From Paenibacillus athensensis (GTDB lineage: Bacteria > Bacillota > Bacilli > Paenibacillales > NBRC-103111), in contig NZ_MYFO02000005.1 in assembly GCF_004514475.2 (NCBI RefSeq), positions 124,001 through 188,000 on the forward strand: a stretch of DNA of 64,000 bases, in the 5' to 3' direction. Made by a program: the position numbers and the translations under genes. The first letter of the stretch is position 1, and every line of letters starts with the position of its first letter. The notes below the pieces were generated by a model, which saw only the letters and a list, made by a program, of their open reading frames with translations, ran no database searches and had not been told where the DNA came from. Below, one piece after another: positions 44,195 through 52,462 of this stretch.

Positions 44195-45085
44195 ATGCAT
44201 CCCCAGCAGCAGCGCGGCATTCATGCCGCCATTGCCCAAGATACCATGAATAGGCTGGAGCAAGGCTTCTATATGAACAACGCTGGCATTTCCGTCAGCA
44301 TCGCCGACGCACAGCAGCGCGCCGTGGCTGGCTCGAGGCTGTATCGTCCGGCCGAGCTCGACACCGTGCGCAGTGACGCTATCGCCGCACTAACAAACCG
44401 CGCCCCACAGATCGAGGTCACCGGCGAAACGACGCTCGAAGCCGCTTACCGTCGCATCGTCGTCGAAGCGGCCGGTTCCACAGCCTGCCTGAACTTCGCT
44501 TCTGCCAAAAATCCCGGCGGCGGCTTCCTCAGCGGCAGCCAAGCTCAAGAGGAAAGCCTGGCCCGCTCCTCCGGTCTCTATCCGTGCATCGCGCAGATGG
44601 AGGAAATGTACCGATATAACCGACGCTTGTCCACTTGTCTGTACAGCGACTATATGATTTATTCGCCGGATGTGCCTGTTTTCAAAAACGACCGCGGCGA
44701 GCCGCTGTCCGTTCCTTACGCCGTATCCTTCCTAACAGCTCCGGCTGTCAATGCCGGTGTCGTGCGCGAGCATCAGCCGGAGCTGGAAGCGCGCATTCAC
44801 GCCGATATGCTCGAGCGAATCCGCAAGCTTCTGGCCGTGCTCTGGCAGCAGGGCGCAGACTCACTGATACTTGGCGCTTACGGCTGCGGCGTATTCCGCA
44901 ATCGCCCAGCCGATGTCGCCGGCTACTTCCGGCAAGTGCTCCTTGACGAACGCTTTGGCTCCCTGTTCGGGAACATCGTTTTTGCCGTCTACGACAAGTC
45001 GCCTCAGCGCTCTACGCTGCATGCGTTCGAACGCGCCTTCGGCCTCGACGATGATCGGCGGGTTCACGCAGCGACTACGCCATAG
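44195..45085 (+). CDS. TIGR02452-family PARG-like (microbial) protein
   Basis: 296 residues. The poly(ADP-ribose) glycohydrolase signature is present: NPGGGFLSGSQAQEESL, with GGG at 108-110 and the catalytic-type Glu pair E119-E120, and downstream GAYGCGVFRNRP as in macrodomain-type folds. Family members hydrolyse ADP-ribose linkages or bind ADP-ribose. ATG 44195 was chosen because AAAGGAG is nine bases upstream; ATG 44189 is too close. Last gene of the NrtR-NADAR operon, followed by the terminator at 45091. Confidence 0.9.
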   Translation: MHPQQQRGIHAAIAQDTMNRLEQGFYMNNAGISVSIADAQQRAVAGSRLYRPAELDTVRSDAIAALTNRAPQIEVTGETTLEAAYRRIVVEAAGSTACLNFASAKNPGGGFLSGSQAQEESLARSSGLYPCIAQMEEMYRYNRRLSTCLYSDYMIYSPDVPVFKNDRGEPLSVPYAVSFLTAPAVNAGVVREHQPELEARIHADMLERIRKLLAVLWQQGADSLILGAYGCGVFRNRPADVAGYFRQVLLDERFGSLFGNIVFAVYDKSPQRSTLHAFERAFGLDDDRRVHAATTP

Positions 45086-45090
45086 ACGCA

Positions 45091-45122
45091 CAAACAGGCA
45101 ACCGCATCCGGCTGCCTGTTTG
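45091..45122. terminator. rho-independent terminator
   Basis: Ten-base arms CAAACAGGCA and TGCCTGTTTG, 12-base loop. Ends the NADAR operon and the convergent VOC gene. Confidence 0.85.
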
Positions 45123-45160
45123 TTTGCGCCTCGCTGCCTTGCCCCTGCAACAGCAAGAGC

Positions 45161-45529
45161 CTATACCTGCTCCTTGAGCAAAAATGCATTTCCGTCCTCG
45201 TCCCGGAACGTCGCATATAAGCCCCATTCGAGCTCCCGCGGCTCGCCTTCGAACTCTACGCCCCGCTCCTTCATTTGTGCATACGTCAAACGTATATCGC
45301 TGCAGGCAAATACAATCGACGGCTTCAGCTCGGCCCAGTTGCTCATCCGGCTTTTCGGATAGATCACCAATGCCGTCCCGGCACCCTGCGGCGCAACCTC
45401 CAACCAGCGCATCCCGGCTCCCAGCGGAATGTCGCTCACCAGCTTGAAGCCGACCTTTTCCGTCCAAAAAGCTTTGGCCCGCTGTTGGTCCTCCACATAA
45501 ATGGCCACGGTAGCCATGTGTGCAATCAC
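45161..45529 (-). CDS. VOC/glyoxalase superfamily protein
   Basis: 122 residues: MATVAIYVEDQQRAKAFW, VGFKLVSD, and the closing FRDEDGNAFLLKEQ. GTG start at 45529 with GGAGGAG five bases upstream. Ordinary single-module VOC protein; substrate unknown. Convergent with the PARG-like gene. Confidence 0.85.
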   Translation of the reverse strand: MIAHMATVAIYVEDQQRAKAFWTEKVGFKLVSDIPLGAGMRWLEVAPQGAGTALVIYPKSRMSNWAELKPSIVFACSDIRLTYAQMKERGVEFEGEPRELEWGLYATFRDEDGNAFLLKEQV

Positions 45530-45783
45530 AGCTTCTCCTCCTTGTGCCTAACATGTACGTGCTTATACCACTATTATAGCGGTTTTATCCGCAGCGCGGT
45601 ATGCGGCAGGGACGGCTTGGAGTTGCTCAAGGCGGGGCGCGGGCGAACAGCTGCCGCCACACAGACAAGAAGGCCCTCTTTCGGAAAGCTGAAAAAGCAT
45701 CACGACTTTTTTTCGGAACGGGCTTTCGTCCATTCTTTGCGGGGGCATTCTTCATATGTTGTGGTATGGAAGGAGGGATTTAC

Positions 45784-45891
45784 ATGAGCTGTGGCTGCGA
45801 AGTGAAAGGTCCGTACACCAACACGGCGGTTATCCTCGTACTGTACATTTTGCTCGTTATCGTGCTGAGCACATTCGGCTTCGGCCTGTAA
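45784..45891 (+). CDS. YjcZ-family sporulation-type micropeptide (35 aa)
   Basis: 35-residue peptide MSCGCEVKGPYTNTA followed by a single hydrophobic segment (VILVLYILLVIVLST) and FGFGL. Matches the YjcZ/tail-anchored small protein class known from Bacillus spores. GGAAGGAGGG lies about seven bases before the ATG. Followed by the terminator at 45929. The upstream gap 45530-45783 shows nothing else. Confidence 0.85.
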   Translation: MSCGCEVKGPYTNTAVILVLYILLVIVLSTFGFGL

Positions 45892-45928
45892 GTCACGGTA
45901 CGCGCGTGCGGCGCAATGCCAGGTAGGG

Positions 45929-45960
45929 CGGTCGGAGCTTGCGGGCTCCGGCCGTTTTTC
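45929..45960 (+). terminator. rho-independent terminator
   Basis: CGGTCGGAGC and GGCTCCGGCCG arms, then TTTTT. Confidence 0.85.
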
Positions 45961-46075
45961 GTTTCGTTCATTTTCGTGAAATGAGAATTTATAAAAACCC
46001 CTGTATGCGCTATAATGGTACCAAGAAGCCTTGGGGGGGCCTCTCACCTTACCTGGAAGGATGAAGATAACGAAC

Positions 46076-47080
46076 ATGAATATACCGATCTTGAGCATAG
46101 TCGTGCCTTGCTATAACGAAGAGGAGGTATTGCCGGAAACCGTTCACCAGCTCAGCCTTGTTTTATCGGGTCTGATTCAGGACAAGCTCGTGTCAGCCGA
46201 CAGCAGCATCCTATTCGTTGACGACGGCAGCAGGGATAAGACTTGGGAATTAATAGAGCGCTTTCATCAATCAAACCGCTACGTCACCGGGCTGAAGCTC
46301 GCCCGCAACGCCGGACATCAGGCTGCTTTGCTGGCCGGGCTCATGCAGGCCAAAACGTATGCCGATTGCATCGTGTCGATCGACGCCGACCTGCAGGACG
46401 ACGTAGAGGCCATTCGCGAATTTGTCGTCAAATTCCACGAAGGTTACGACATTGTGTATGGCGTGCGCCAAAGCCGGCAGACCGATACAGCGTTCAAGCG
46501 AATGACCGCGCAGGGCTTTTACAAGCTGATGACGCGCATGGGTGTCAAAATCCATTACAATCACGCCGATTTCCGCTTGATGAGCCGCCGCACGCTGGAG
46601 GAGATGGAGAAGTTTCAAGAGGTCAACCTGTTCCTGCGCGGCATTGTGCCGCTGCTCGGCTTTCCTTCGACCACAGTGTATTACGACCGTAAGGAACGCT
46701 TTGCGGGGGAATCGAAATATCCGCTCAAAAAAATGCTCGCTTTCGCCTTCGACGGAATTACGTCGTTCAGCGTCACACCGATTCGTTTTGTTACGCTGAT
46801 GGGCTTCATTCTGTTCGCGCTCAGTCTCGTGGCAGCGTTGTATGCCCTGATCGGCAAGCTGCTTGGCGCAACCGTCACCGGCTGGACCTCGCTGATTGTC
46901 TCGGTCTGGTTTATTGGCGGCGTACAGTTGCTGGCGCTAGGTTTAATTGGCGAATATATTGGGAAAATTTATAAAGAAGTCAAGCGCAGACCGCTGTATG
47001 TGATCGAAAAAGAGGTGCTGACCGACGCGCTCCAGCTCGCAGCCGCAGATCGCCGTCCCGCGTCCGCTGGCGCGAGATAA
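46076..47080 (+). CDS. GT2 family polyprenyl-phosphate glycosyltransferase (GtrB-like)
   Basis: 334 residues. GT2 catalytic domain about 1-230: SIVVPCYNEEEVLPETV, VDDGSRDKT, and SIDADLQDD. Two C-terminal membrane segments and a cytoplasmic tail (IYKEVKRRPLYVIEKE), as in DPM1-like GtrB/CsbB enzymes that move a sugar from a nucleotide donor to undecaprenyl phosphate. Start chosen at ATG 46076; ATG 46061 is an alternative but sits directly against GGAAGG. First of three adjacent genes with GtrA and a GT-C-like membrane protein. Confidence 0.9.
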   Translation: MNIPILSIVVPCYNEEEVLPETVHQLSLVLSGLIQDKLVSADSSILFVDDGSRDKTWELIERFHQSNRYVTGLKLARNAGHQAALLAGLMQAKTYADCIVSIDADLQDDVEAIREFVVKFHEGYDIVYGVRQSRQTDTAFKRMTAQGFYKLMTRMGVKIHYNHADFRLMSRRTLEEMEKFQEVNLFLRGIVPLLGFPSTTVYYDRKERFAGESKYPLKKMLAFAFDGITSFSVTPIRFVTLMGFILFALSLVAALYALIGKLLGATVTGWTSLIVSVWFIGGVQLLALGLIGEYIGKIYKEVKRRPLYVIEKEVLTDALQLAAADRRPASAGAR

Positions 47081-47082
47081 CC

Positions 47083-47529
47083 ATGAGTACGCTGCGCAAG
47101 CTGGTCACGGGCAGCTTTGCCCGCTTTTTGCTCGTCGGAGTGTTCAACACGCTGGTCGGCCTGTCGGCCAGCTTTCTTTTTTTCAACGTCTTCGGGCTAG
47201 GCTATTGGGCTTCCACCTTTGCAGGCAACACGATTGGCGCTGTCGTCAGCTATGCGCTGAACCGCAGCTTCACATTCCGCTCAACGGCTAGCGTCGCCAG
47301 CAGCTGGTGGAGGTTTGCGCTCGTCATTCTAATTTGCTACGGCATCTCCTACGGCGCGGGCATGGTACTGGCGAAAGCCGCAGGCGCGCTGCTGCCCGAC
47401 GTGAGCGCCAAGCTACTGCATAACGGCGCCATTCTCGTCGGCAACGGCCTGTACGTCATTTGCAACTACGTTGGCCACAAATATTTCACGTTCCGTCGCA
47501 AGGAGGAGCTGCCTGAACGGGGAGCTTAG
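47083..47529 (+). CDS. GtrA-family membrane protein
   Basis: 148 residues, four membrane segments with the family motifs FLLVGVFNTLVG, SYALNRSFTFRS and VGHKYFTFRRKE. GtrA proteins are believed to flip or support flipping of polyprenyl-linked monosaccharides made by GtrB. It starts two bases after the GT2 stop with a poor ribosome site, so coupling is likely. Confidence 0.92.
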   Translation: MSTLRKLVTGSFARFLLVGVFNTLVGLSASFLFFNVFGLGYWASTFAGNTIGAVVSYALNRSFTFRSTASVASSWWRFALVILICYGISYGAGMVLAKAAGALLPDVSAKLLHNGAILVGNGLYVICNYVGHKYFTFRRKEELPERGA

Positions 47530-47530
47530 C

Positions 47531-48955
47531 ATGAAAAACAAAATGACCTGGGAATGGCTGCCGCTGACCGCTGCTGCCTTGATTCTGAGCTTTATGCTGC
47601 TGCTAAAGCCCATTGTCGGCGTGGCGGACAACGGCGATTTCCTGCGGATTATGGGCACGGCGGGCTTGGCCTATCCCGATCAGACGGAAGCCCGCGCCGA
47701 CCAATATTTCGCCTTTATGCATCGGCAATTCGCCTTTACAGATTTGGGCGCAGGCGGCTACGTCTCAGCGGAGGTCGCGCTGGTGACGGCGGTATCGCTG
47801 ATCGGACGGGCGCTAGGCAGCCAGCTGTTCGATATCCGCCTCCTCTCCGTTGTATACAGCATACTGCTGCTCACGGCGTTTGCCATGCTGCTGCGCCTGC
47901 GGCTGCTCGCTTCGCCAGCAGCCCGGCTCGCTTGCGCCGCTGTGTTTCTGTTGATGTTTCTGGACGTCGGCTACACCGCCTATTTTAACTCGCTGTTCGG
48001 CGAACCGATGTCGCTGGTCTTCCTGCTGCTGACGCTTGCCGCAGCGCTGCGGCTGGCCGAGCAGCGGCCGCCCCGGCTCGGCACGCTTGCCAGCTTTGCG
48101 GCGGCTGCCGTTTGCCTGACCGCAGCCAAGCTGCAGAATGCACCGGCCGGACTGCTGCTCGCCGGGCTGGCGCTGCGGCTGTTGCCGCTCTCCGCCGTGC
48201 CGGCATGGCGCCGCTGGAGCGCGGCCGTCCCGGCGTTGCTTGTTCTGACAGCCGGCATCATGTACCTCAAGGCGCCCGCCGAGCTGAAAACGATCAACCA
48301 GTATCAAGCCGTCTACTACGGAATCCTCAAGGATTCACCGACGCCCGGGCAGGATTTGCGCGAGCTGGGCCTGGATCCCAAGCTGGCCGTGCTGCAGAAT
48401 ACGAACTATTTTACGCCGGACACACCGATACCGCAGCAAAGCGCGGAGCTGATGCAATCGTTTTATCCGCATATCAGCCACGGCAAAATCGCCTGGTTTT
48501 ACGCAACCCATCCGGCCCGTTTCCTGGACAAGCTGCAGGTGACCGCCACGAACGCCATGACGATCCGGCCCGGCTATCTCGGCAATTACGAAAAAGCCGA
48601 AGGCTTGGCGCGCGGACAGCTCTCCTCTTCGTTCGCCGTCTGGAGCGAGCTGAAGCGGCAGGTGCTGCCCCATTCGTTTGGCGCGCTGCTGATTTTTGGC
48701 GTGTTGTATATGCTGGTGCTGCTGGCCGTGCGCACAGGGGCCCGCTCGCGCAATGAAGCCGCCGTCTGCGATACGCTGCTGTGCGTCCCCTTGATCGCTG
48801 CTGCCGCCTTCGTTGTACCGCTGATTGGCGACGGCGAAGCCGATATGGAAAAGCATTTGTTCCTGTTCAACGTCTGCTACGACGTGATGGCGGCAGTCTC
48901 ACTGATCTGGCTGGTCCATCAAGCTGTTAATTTATTACGCCGTCGGGCATTCTAA
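47531..48955 (+). CDS. polytopic membrane protein, GT-C-like glycosyltransferase candidate
   Basis: 474 residues with roughly ten or eleven membrane segments. The first loop carries VADNGDFLRIM, with acidic residues where GT-C enzymes hold their catalytic Asp. A soluble portion of about 130 residues (about 260-390) precedes the last segments. ATG 47531 one base after the GtrA stop, GGGGAG upstream. Position after GtrB- and GtrA-like genes suggests that it transfers the lipid-linked sugar to a surface polymer or S-layer glycan (inference). Confidence 0.75.
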   Translation: MKNKMTWEWLPLTAAALILSFMLLLKPIVGVADNGDFLRIMGTAGLAYPDQTEARADQYFAFMHRQFAFTDLGAGGYVSAEVALVTAVSLIGRALGSQLFDIRLLSVVYSILLLTAFAMLLRLRLLASPAARLACAAVFLLMFLDVGYTAYFNSLFGEPMSLVFLLLTLAAALRLAEQRPPRLGTLASFAAAAVCLTAAKLQNAPAGLLLAGLALRLLPLSAVPAWRRWSAAVPALLVLTAGIMYLKAPAELKTINQYQAVYYGILKDSPTPGQDLRELGLDPKLAVLQNTNYFTPDTPIPQQSAELMQSFYPHISHGKIAWFYATHPARFLDKLQVTATNAMTIRPGYLGNYEKAEGLARGQLSSSFAVWSELKRQVLPHSFGALLIFGVLYMLVLLAVRTGARSRNEAAVCDTLLCVPLIAAAAFVVPLIGDGEADMEKHLFLFNVCYDVMAAVSLIWLVHQAVNLLRRRAF

Positions 48956-48975
48956 GCTCGAAGAGGTGATGCCGC

Positions 48976-49275
48976 ATGGCAAGAAGAAGCCGAAGGGCTG
49001 CCGTTCCGGGAGCGGAAGGCAGTCTGAATCAGTTGAAGGCACAAGTGATGCGCGAGCAGGGCTATGAAGTCAATCCGGAAAGACCCGATCTGGTCAAATA
49101 TGAAGTGGCCCGCTCGCGGGGCATTCCGCTCCAGCCGGGGTACAACGGACAGCTGCGCGCCGAAGATGCCGGCAAGGTCGGCGGGCCAATTGGCGGAGCG
49201 ATGGTTCGCGAGCTGGTCCGCATGGCGCAGCAGCAATTGGCCGAGCGCAACGGACAGCTGCCGCCGCCTAGATAA
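48976..49275 (+). CDS. alpha/beta-type small acid-soluble spore protein
   Basis: 99 residues. The SASP pattern is visible: a first helix (LNQLKAQVMREQG then YEVARSRGIPLQ) and the second conserved block GKVGGPIGGAMVRELVRMAQQQL. It coats and protects spore DNA. It is longer and more divergent than the main SspA/B type, with a basic N-terminus and Pro-rich end. AAGAGGTG is seven bases before the ATG. Begins the sporulation island. Confidence 0.88.
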   Translation: MARRSRRAAVPGAEGSLNQLKAQVMREQGYEVNPERPDLVKYEVARSRGIPLQPGYNGQLRAEDAGKVGGPIGGAMVRELVRMAQQQLAERNGQLPPPR

Positions 49276-49360
49276 TTCGGGACCGCTGCCATAATCGCGC
49301 GACAAGGCTCATAGGCTGTAAGGAAGCTAACTAATCCTTATCGTAAAGCAGGTGAAGCCG

Positions 49361-49801
49361 ATGAAACCGCAAAGCCCGCGGGTCAAGCCTGACTGGAAGG
49401 GATTGCAGGCGCAAGCCGGCGACGTGCTGGGCGCGGATTTCTGGCAGGATATCGCTGCCGTGATTCCGGTGTCCGGGCCGCGGATCGACATGTTCGCCAA
49501 TGCGTGCGAGCTGGTGATCGTGATTGAGCTGCCAGGCCTCACTTCACCCGAGCTGATCAAACTCGTCCAGCAGGAGCGCGAGCTGGTCGTTCGCGGCTCG
49601 ATCGTCCGGCCTTACGGCGTAACCGACGAGCAGATGCTGCTCTCGGAGCGTTTCTTTGGCACGTTCGAGCGGCGCATCCAGCTGCCGCGCAACGCAGCCC
49701 CGCAAGCGATGCGGGCGCATTACGGCAACGGCCTGCTGATTATTCGCATGCCCGTGGCCGAAGAAGCGGCGGAAACGCCGGTACCGATTCATTTTCGCTG
49801 A
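49361..49801 (+). CDS. Hsp20/alpha-crystallin-like protein, probably spore-associated
   Basis: 146 residues. The alpha-crystallin domain is about 45-135: RIDMFANACELVIVIELPG, then ERFFGTFERRIQLP and YGNGLLIIRMP. The C-terminal IxI tail is weak (VPIHF). ATG 49361 has AGGTG six bases upstream. In spore formers similar proteins (CotM/CotP type) are coat components; the position between SASP and GerP-type genes supports that. Confidence 0.85.
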   Translation: MKPQSPRVKPDWKGLQAQAGDVLGADFWQDIAAVIPVSGPRIDMFANACELVIVIELPGLTSPELIKLVQQERELVVRGSIVRPYGVTDEQMLLSERFFGTFERRIQLPRNAAPQAMRAHYGNGLLIIRMPVAEEAAETPVPIHFR

Positions 49802-49832
49802 CGTCCGGCTGTTGCCGGGCGTTTATTTTTTA
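49802..49832 (+). terminator. rho-independent terminator
   Basis: CGTCCGGC/GCCGGGCG stem with four-base loop, then a long T-run. Confidence 0.85.
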
Positions 49833-49862
49833 CCGACGCGACGAAAGATTCCCTGATCCCCC

Positions 49863-49871
49863 CATATACTA
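49863..49871 (+). promoter_or_regulatory. possible sigma-K -10 element
   Basis: CATATACTA matches the sigma-K -10 consensus CATANNNTA, 155 bases before the GerP-type operon. No good -35 AC lies at the right distance, so this is tentative. Confidence 0.3.
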
Positions 49872-50018
49872 ATAAAGCGGGCTGCATCTTTGCGCTGCGC
49901 TCTGCAGCGATGAATCTGCCTGCGGCCATGCGTTGCGCCGGGCTGATTGGCTGCTAACTGCTTGCTTGTCCGATCCATCCGCTTACCCCTGAAAAACATT
50001 TAACGGAGGGAAATGCCT

Positions 50019-50237
50019 ATGACGCGTATTCGGTTCCAATCGTTTCAAGTTGATTTGCTCGGCGATGCGTCGGCTATCAATAAAGGCAACAATCGTATTT
50101 TTGACCGTACGCATTCGGATAAATCCAATCAAGGGCTAGGCTCGGTTGAAGGGCGCGGCAATATCGTTGCCCGCGGCTATCAGGTCGTCGTCGACAACGA
50201 TCAGTTCGACCTCGTACACCCGGATCGAAAGAAGTGA
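50019..50237 (+). CDS. GerPA/GerPF-type spore germination protein
   Basis: 72 residues: FQSFQVDLLGDASAINKGNN, then SNQGLGSVEGRGNIV and a final VVVDNDQFDL. This is the small GerPA/PF domain, which occurs in several copies in gerP operons; the proteins help small germinants cross the spore coat. ATG 50019 has GGAGGG eight bases upstream. Followed seven bases later by the GerPC-like gene. Confidence 0.85.
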   Translation: MTRIRFQSFQVDLLGDASAINKGNNRIFDRTHSDKSNQGLGSVEGRGNIVARGYQVVVDNDQFDLVHPDRKK

Positions 50238-50243
50238 ACTGCT

Positions 50244-51602
50244 ATGGGGTTTTCGTTATGGTCGAAAAAAAACGCCGTGCAGCGCGTAGAGCCACGCCAT
50301 GCGGCAAAAACAGATGCGGCGCGCAGCGGCGGTGGCGCGGGGCCGGGCGATTCTGCTGCTGTGCCTCGCGGGGCGCAGGCACCGGAGCCGGGCTGGGCTC
50401 GCGGCGGCGGTGGCGCGGGGTCGGGCGATTCTGGCGCGGAGCCTCGCGGGGCGCGGGCGCCGGAGCCGGGCTGGGGACGCGGCGGCGGTGGCGCGGGGGC
50501 GGGCGATTCCGCTGCTGTGCCTCGCGGGGCGCGGGCGCCGGAGCCGGGCTGGGGACGCAGTAGCAGTAGCGGTGGCGGTGCGGGATCGGGCGATTCTGGC
50601 GCGGAGCCTCGCGGGGCGCAGGCGCCGGAGCCGGGCTGGGCTCGCAGCGGCGGTGGGGGATCGGGCGATTCCGCTGCTGTGCCTCGCGGGGCGCGGGCAC
50701 CGGAGCCGGGCTGGGGACGCAGCAGCGGCGGTGGCGCGGGGTCGGGCGATTCTGACGCAGAGCCTCGCGGGGCACGGGCGCCGGAGCCGGGCTGGGGACG
50801 CGGCGGCAGCGGCGGCGAGACCGGACCAAGCGCGACGTTCAGCAGCAAACGGGCAGTGGGCTTGGGCGGCGGCTCCAGCGGATCAGCAAGCTCAGGCCCA
50901 AGCAGCGGCAGTCAGGCTGCATCCTCTGGCGGCACACACAGCCATAACCCCCCGAATGCCCCGTCGCCCCACGGCGCGGCAGCGCTGGACAAATTGGAAG
51001 CGCGGCTCAACAAGCTGGAGCGCCAGCTGTCCGAGCTGCTTACGCGCGCGCCGGAGCTGCACATCGAGGCGCTGCATATTCACCAGCCTGTGCTGGAGAA
51101 TCTGACGTTCCGCCTCGACCGTCTCGACATTCGCGAGTTGAGCGGCGCGCTCAATCTCGGCAACAATTTCGGCGGCGGTCCCGCACCGCCGAAATCGGCC
51201 ACCAGCGGCGCAAATGCCGCTGGTGCTGACGCCGGTATGGCTCCGGTCGTCGGGCCCAATGTTGGCCCGACGACCGTCGGCACCGGCGCGCCGCCGCGCG
51301 GCGGCGGCGAAGCGCCCTCGCGGAGCGCGGGCGCAGCTCCGGTCCCGTCCGACGACGGGACCGCGGCACCGGGCGGCGGGACGCCAGCCGCCCGCGAGCC
51401 GCGCGATGCGCCGTCAGGCCGCATCGCCGATCCGGCAGCGGCCGCTGCTTCGCACGCGGCCGAGCGCACACGGCCGCCACAGCCTGCGGCCGATCCTGCG
51501 GCGCCGATCCACGCGGCCGATCCCGTGCCGCCCGCCGGCTTCCGCCGCACCGGCAGCGGGCTTCGCTACACCATGAACGCCCCGCCTCGAAAGGAGGTGT
51601 AA
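50244..51602 (+). CDS. GerPC-like protein with a repetitive N-terminus
   Basis: 452 residues. The conserved core is short, about 245-310: a coiled coil (LDKLEARLNKLERQLSEL) followed by LHIEALHIHQPVLENLTF and LDIRELSGALNLGNNF, the pattern of GerPC. Residues about 28-190 are six tandem units of about 26 residues (PRGARAPEPGWGRGGGGAG type) alternating between two subtypes. Residues 315-452 are Pro/Ala/Gly-rich and look disordered. GerPC is about 200 residues in Bacillus, so the flanks are additions. It lies between two GerPA/PF-type genes, which supports the assignment. ATG 50244 has a weak AAAGAAG site. Confidence 0.75.
   Translation: MGFSLWSKKNAVQRVEPRHAAKTDAARSGGGAGPGDSAAVPRGAQAPEPGWARGGGGAGSGDSGAEPRGARAPEPGWGRGGGGAGAGDSAAVPRGARAPEPGWGRSSSSGGGAGSGDSGAEPRGAQAPEPGWARSGGGGSGDSAAVPRGARAPEPGWGRSSGGGAGSGDSDAEPRGARAPEPGWGRGGSGGETGPSATFSSKRAVGLGGGSSGSASSGPSSGSQAASSGGTHSHNPPNAPSPHGAAALDKLEARLNKLERQLSELLTRAPELHIEALHIHQPVLENLTFRLDRLDIRELSGALNLGNNFGGGPAPPKSATSGANAAGADAGMAPVVGPNVGPTTVGTGAPPRGGGEAPSRSAGAAPVPSDDGTAAPGGGTPAAREPRDAPSGRIADPAAAAASHAAERTRPPQPAADPAAPIHAADPVPPAGFRRTGSGLRYTMNAPPRKEV
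50326..50815 (+). repeat. six tandem repeats in the GerPC-like gene, ABABAB order
   Basis: Units of about 75-87 bases encoding GDS-AAVPRG (A) or GDS-GAEPRG/DAEPRG (B), then A-(Q/R)-APEPGW-(A/G)-R and a Gly/Ser linker of variable length. The alternation indicates a dimeric higher-order unit amplified three times. Confidence 0.85.
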
Positions 51603-51607
51603 GCGCG

Positions 51608-51958
51608 ATGTCATCGTTCATGTCGCCCAACTTTTTTATCGGCTCAATTCGCATCGGTTCCGTGGAAAGTGCGTCCTGCATCAACATGGGCAATAACTGG
51701 CCCACCGCTTTCGAAAGCAATCAAAAAACGGTGCAAGGCTTCGGCTCCGTCGCCGGAGACAACAACCAGCTGACCGGGACGCGCGCTTTTTTGAATGATG
51801 CCGACTTTCTCGATATGCTGAACCTGAGCGATTTCGAAATTCCCGACTGGCTGCAGCAGATCATTGCCAATGCCGCGGCGCAAAGCGGCGTGCCCCCCGC
51901 TCCCTCGGTCGAAGGCGCAAACGGCGAACCGTCCGCCCCCACTTCCGAAGGCGACTAG
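51608..51958 (+). CDS. GerPF-type spore germination protein with C-terminal extension
   Basis: 116 residues. GerPA/PF domain about 8-75 (FFIGSIRIGSVESASCINMG, FGSVAGDNN). The last 35 residues are Pro/Ala/Glu-rich and absent from the usual 70-80-residue proteins. GGAGGTG lies before the ATG, and the gene starts five bases after the GerPC-like stop, so the three genes form one operon. The gap 51959-52198 to the convergent pair contains nothing recognised. Confidence 0.82.
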   Translation: MSSFMSPNFFIGSIRIGSVESASCINMGNNWPTAFESNQKTVQGFGSVAGDNNQLTGTRAFLNDADFLDMLNLSDFEIPDWLQQIIANAAAQSGVPPAPSVEGANGEPSAPTSEGD

Positions 51959-52198
51959 CCCAAGACCGCTGAGCCGCGTTTCCTGTTGCTCTGCTGCCCC
52001 GCCTCTGCGGGTACCCTTCGCACGCACAGCCCACCGTTTTCACAACCGCATTACATGAACGCCCCTCACCCGGCATCGCAGGCTGCAGGCCGGAGCGCCA
52101 ACAGCTCCGAGCAGCTTCCTACAATGGCATCGGCTGGACAGTAGCCTAGCACGTTCTCACCTGTAATCGCCCGGCAGCCGCCCGTCGCGCCGCCTATT

Positions 52199-52459
52199 TT
52201 AACGGTCCACAATAAAGTCACCGCCGCTGATCGGCGAATCAATCGCATCATTGTCATAAATGACATTGATGTTGCTGACCACATGGTTCTCCTCGCCGGA
52301 TACCGAGCCGAGACCAAAATTATTTTTGCTGTGCGTCGACCAATTCCATTGTGTATTTGTACCGACAAACACCCCGGATGCTGAAGTAATATCGTTCACC
52401 TGAATCCGGTCAAAATGAATCACCAGCTCGCCGCCGCCATCCACTAGTCGTTGTTCCAT
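52199..52459 (-). CDS. GerPA/GerPF-type spore germination protein
   Basis: 86 residues: IHFDRIQVNDITSASGVFVG, then HSKNNFGLGSVSGEENHV and NVIYDNDAIDSP. ATG 52459 follows the stop of the upstream paralogue by three bases and uses AGGTG within its 3' end. Likely translated together with it; same coat location. Confidence 0.82.
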   Translation of the reverse strand: MEQRLVDGGGELVIHFDRIQVNDITSASGVFVGTNTQWNWSTHSKNNFGLGSVSGEENHVVSNINVIYDNDAIDSPISGGDFIVDR

Positions 52460-52462
52460 CGT

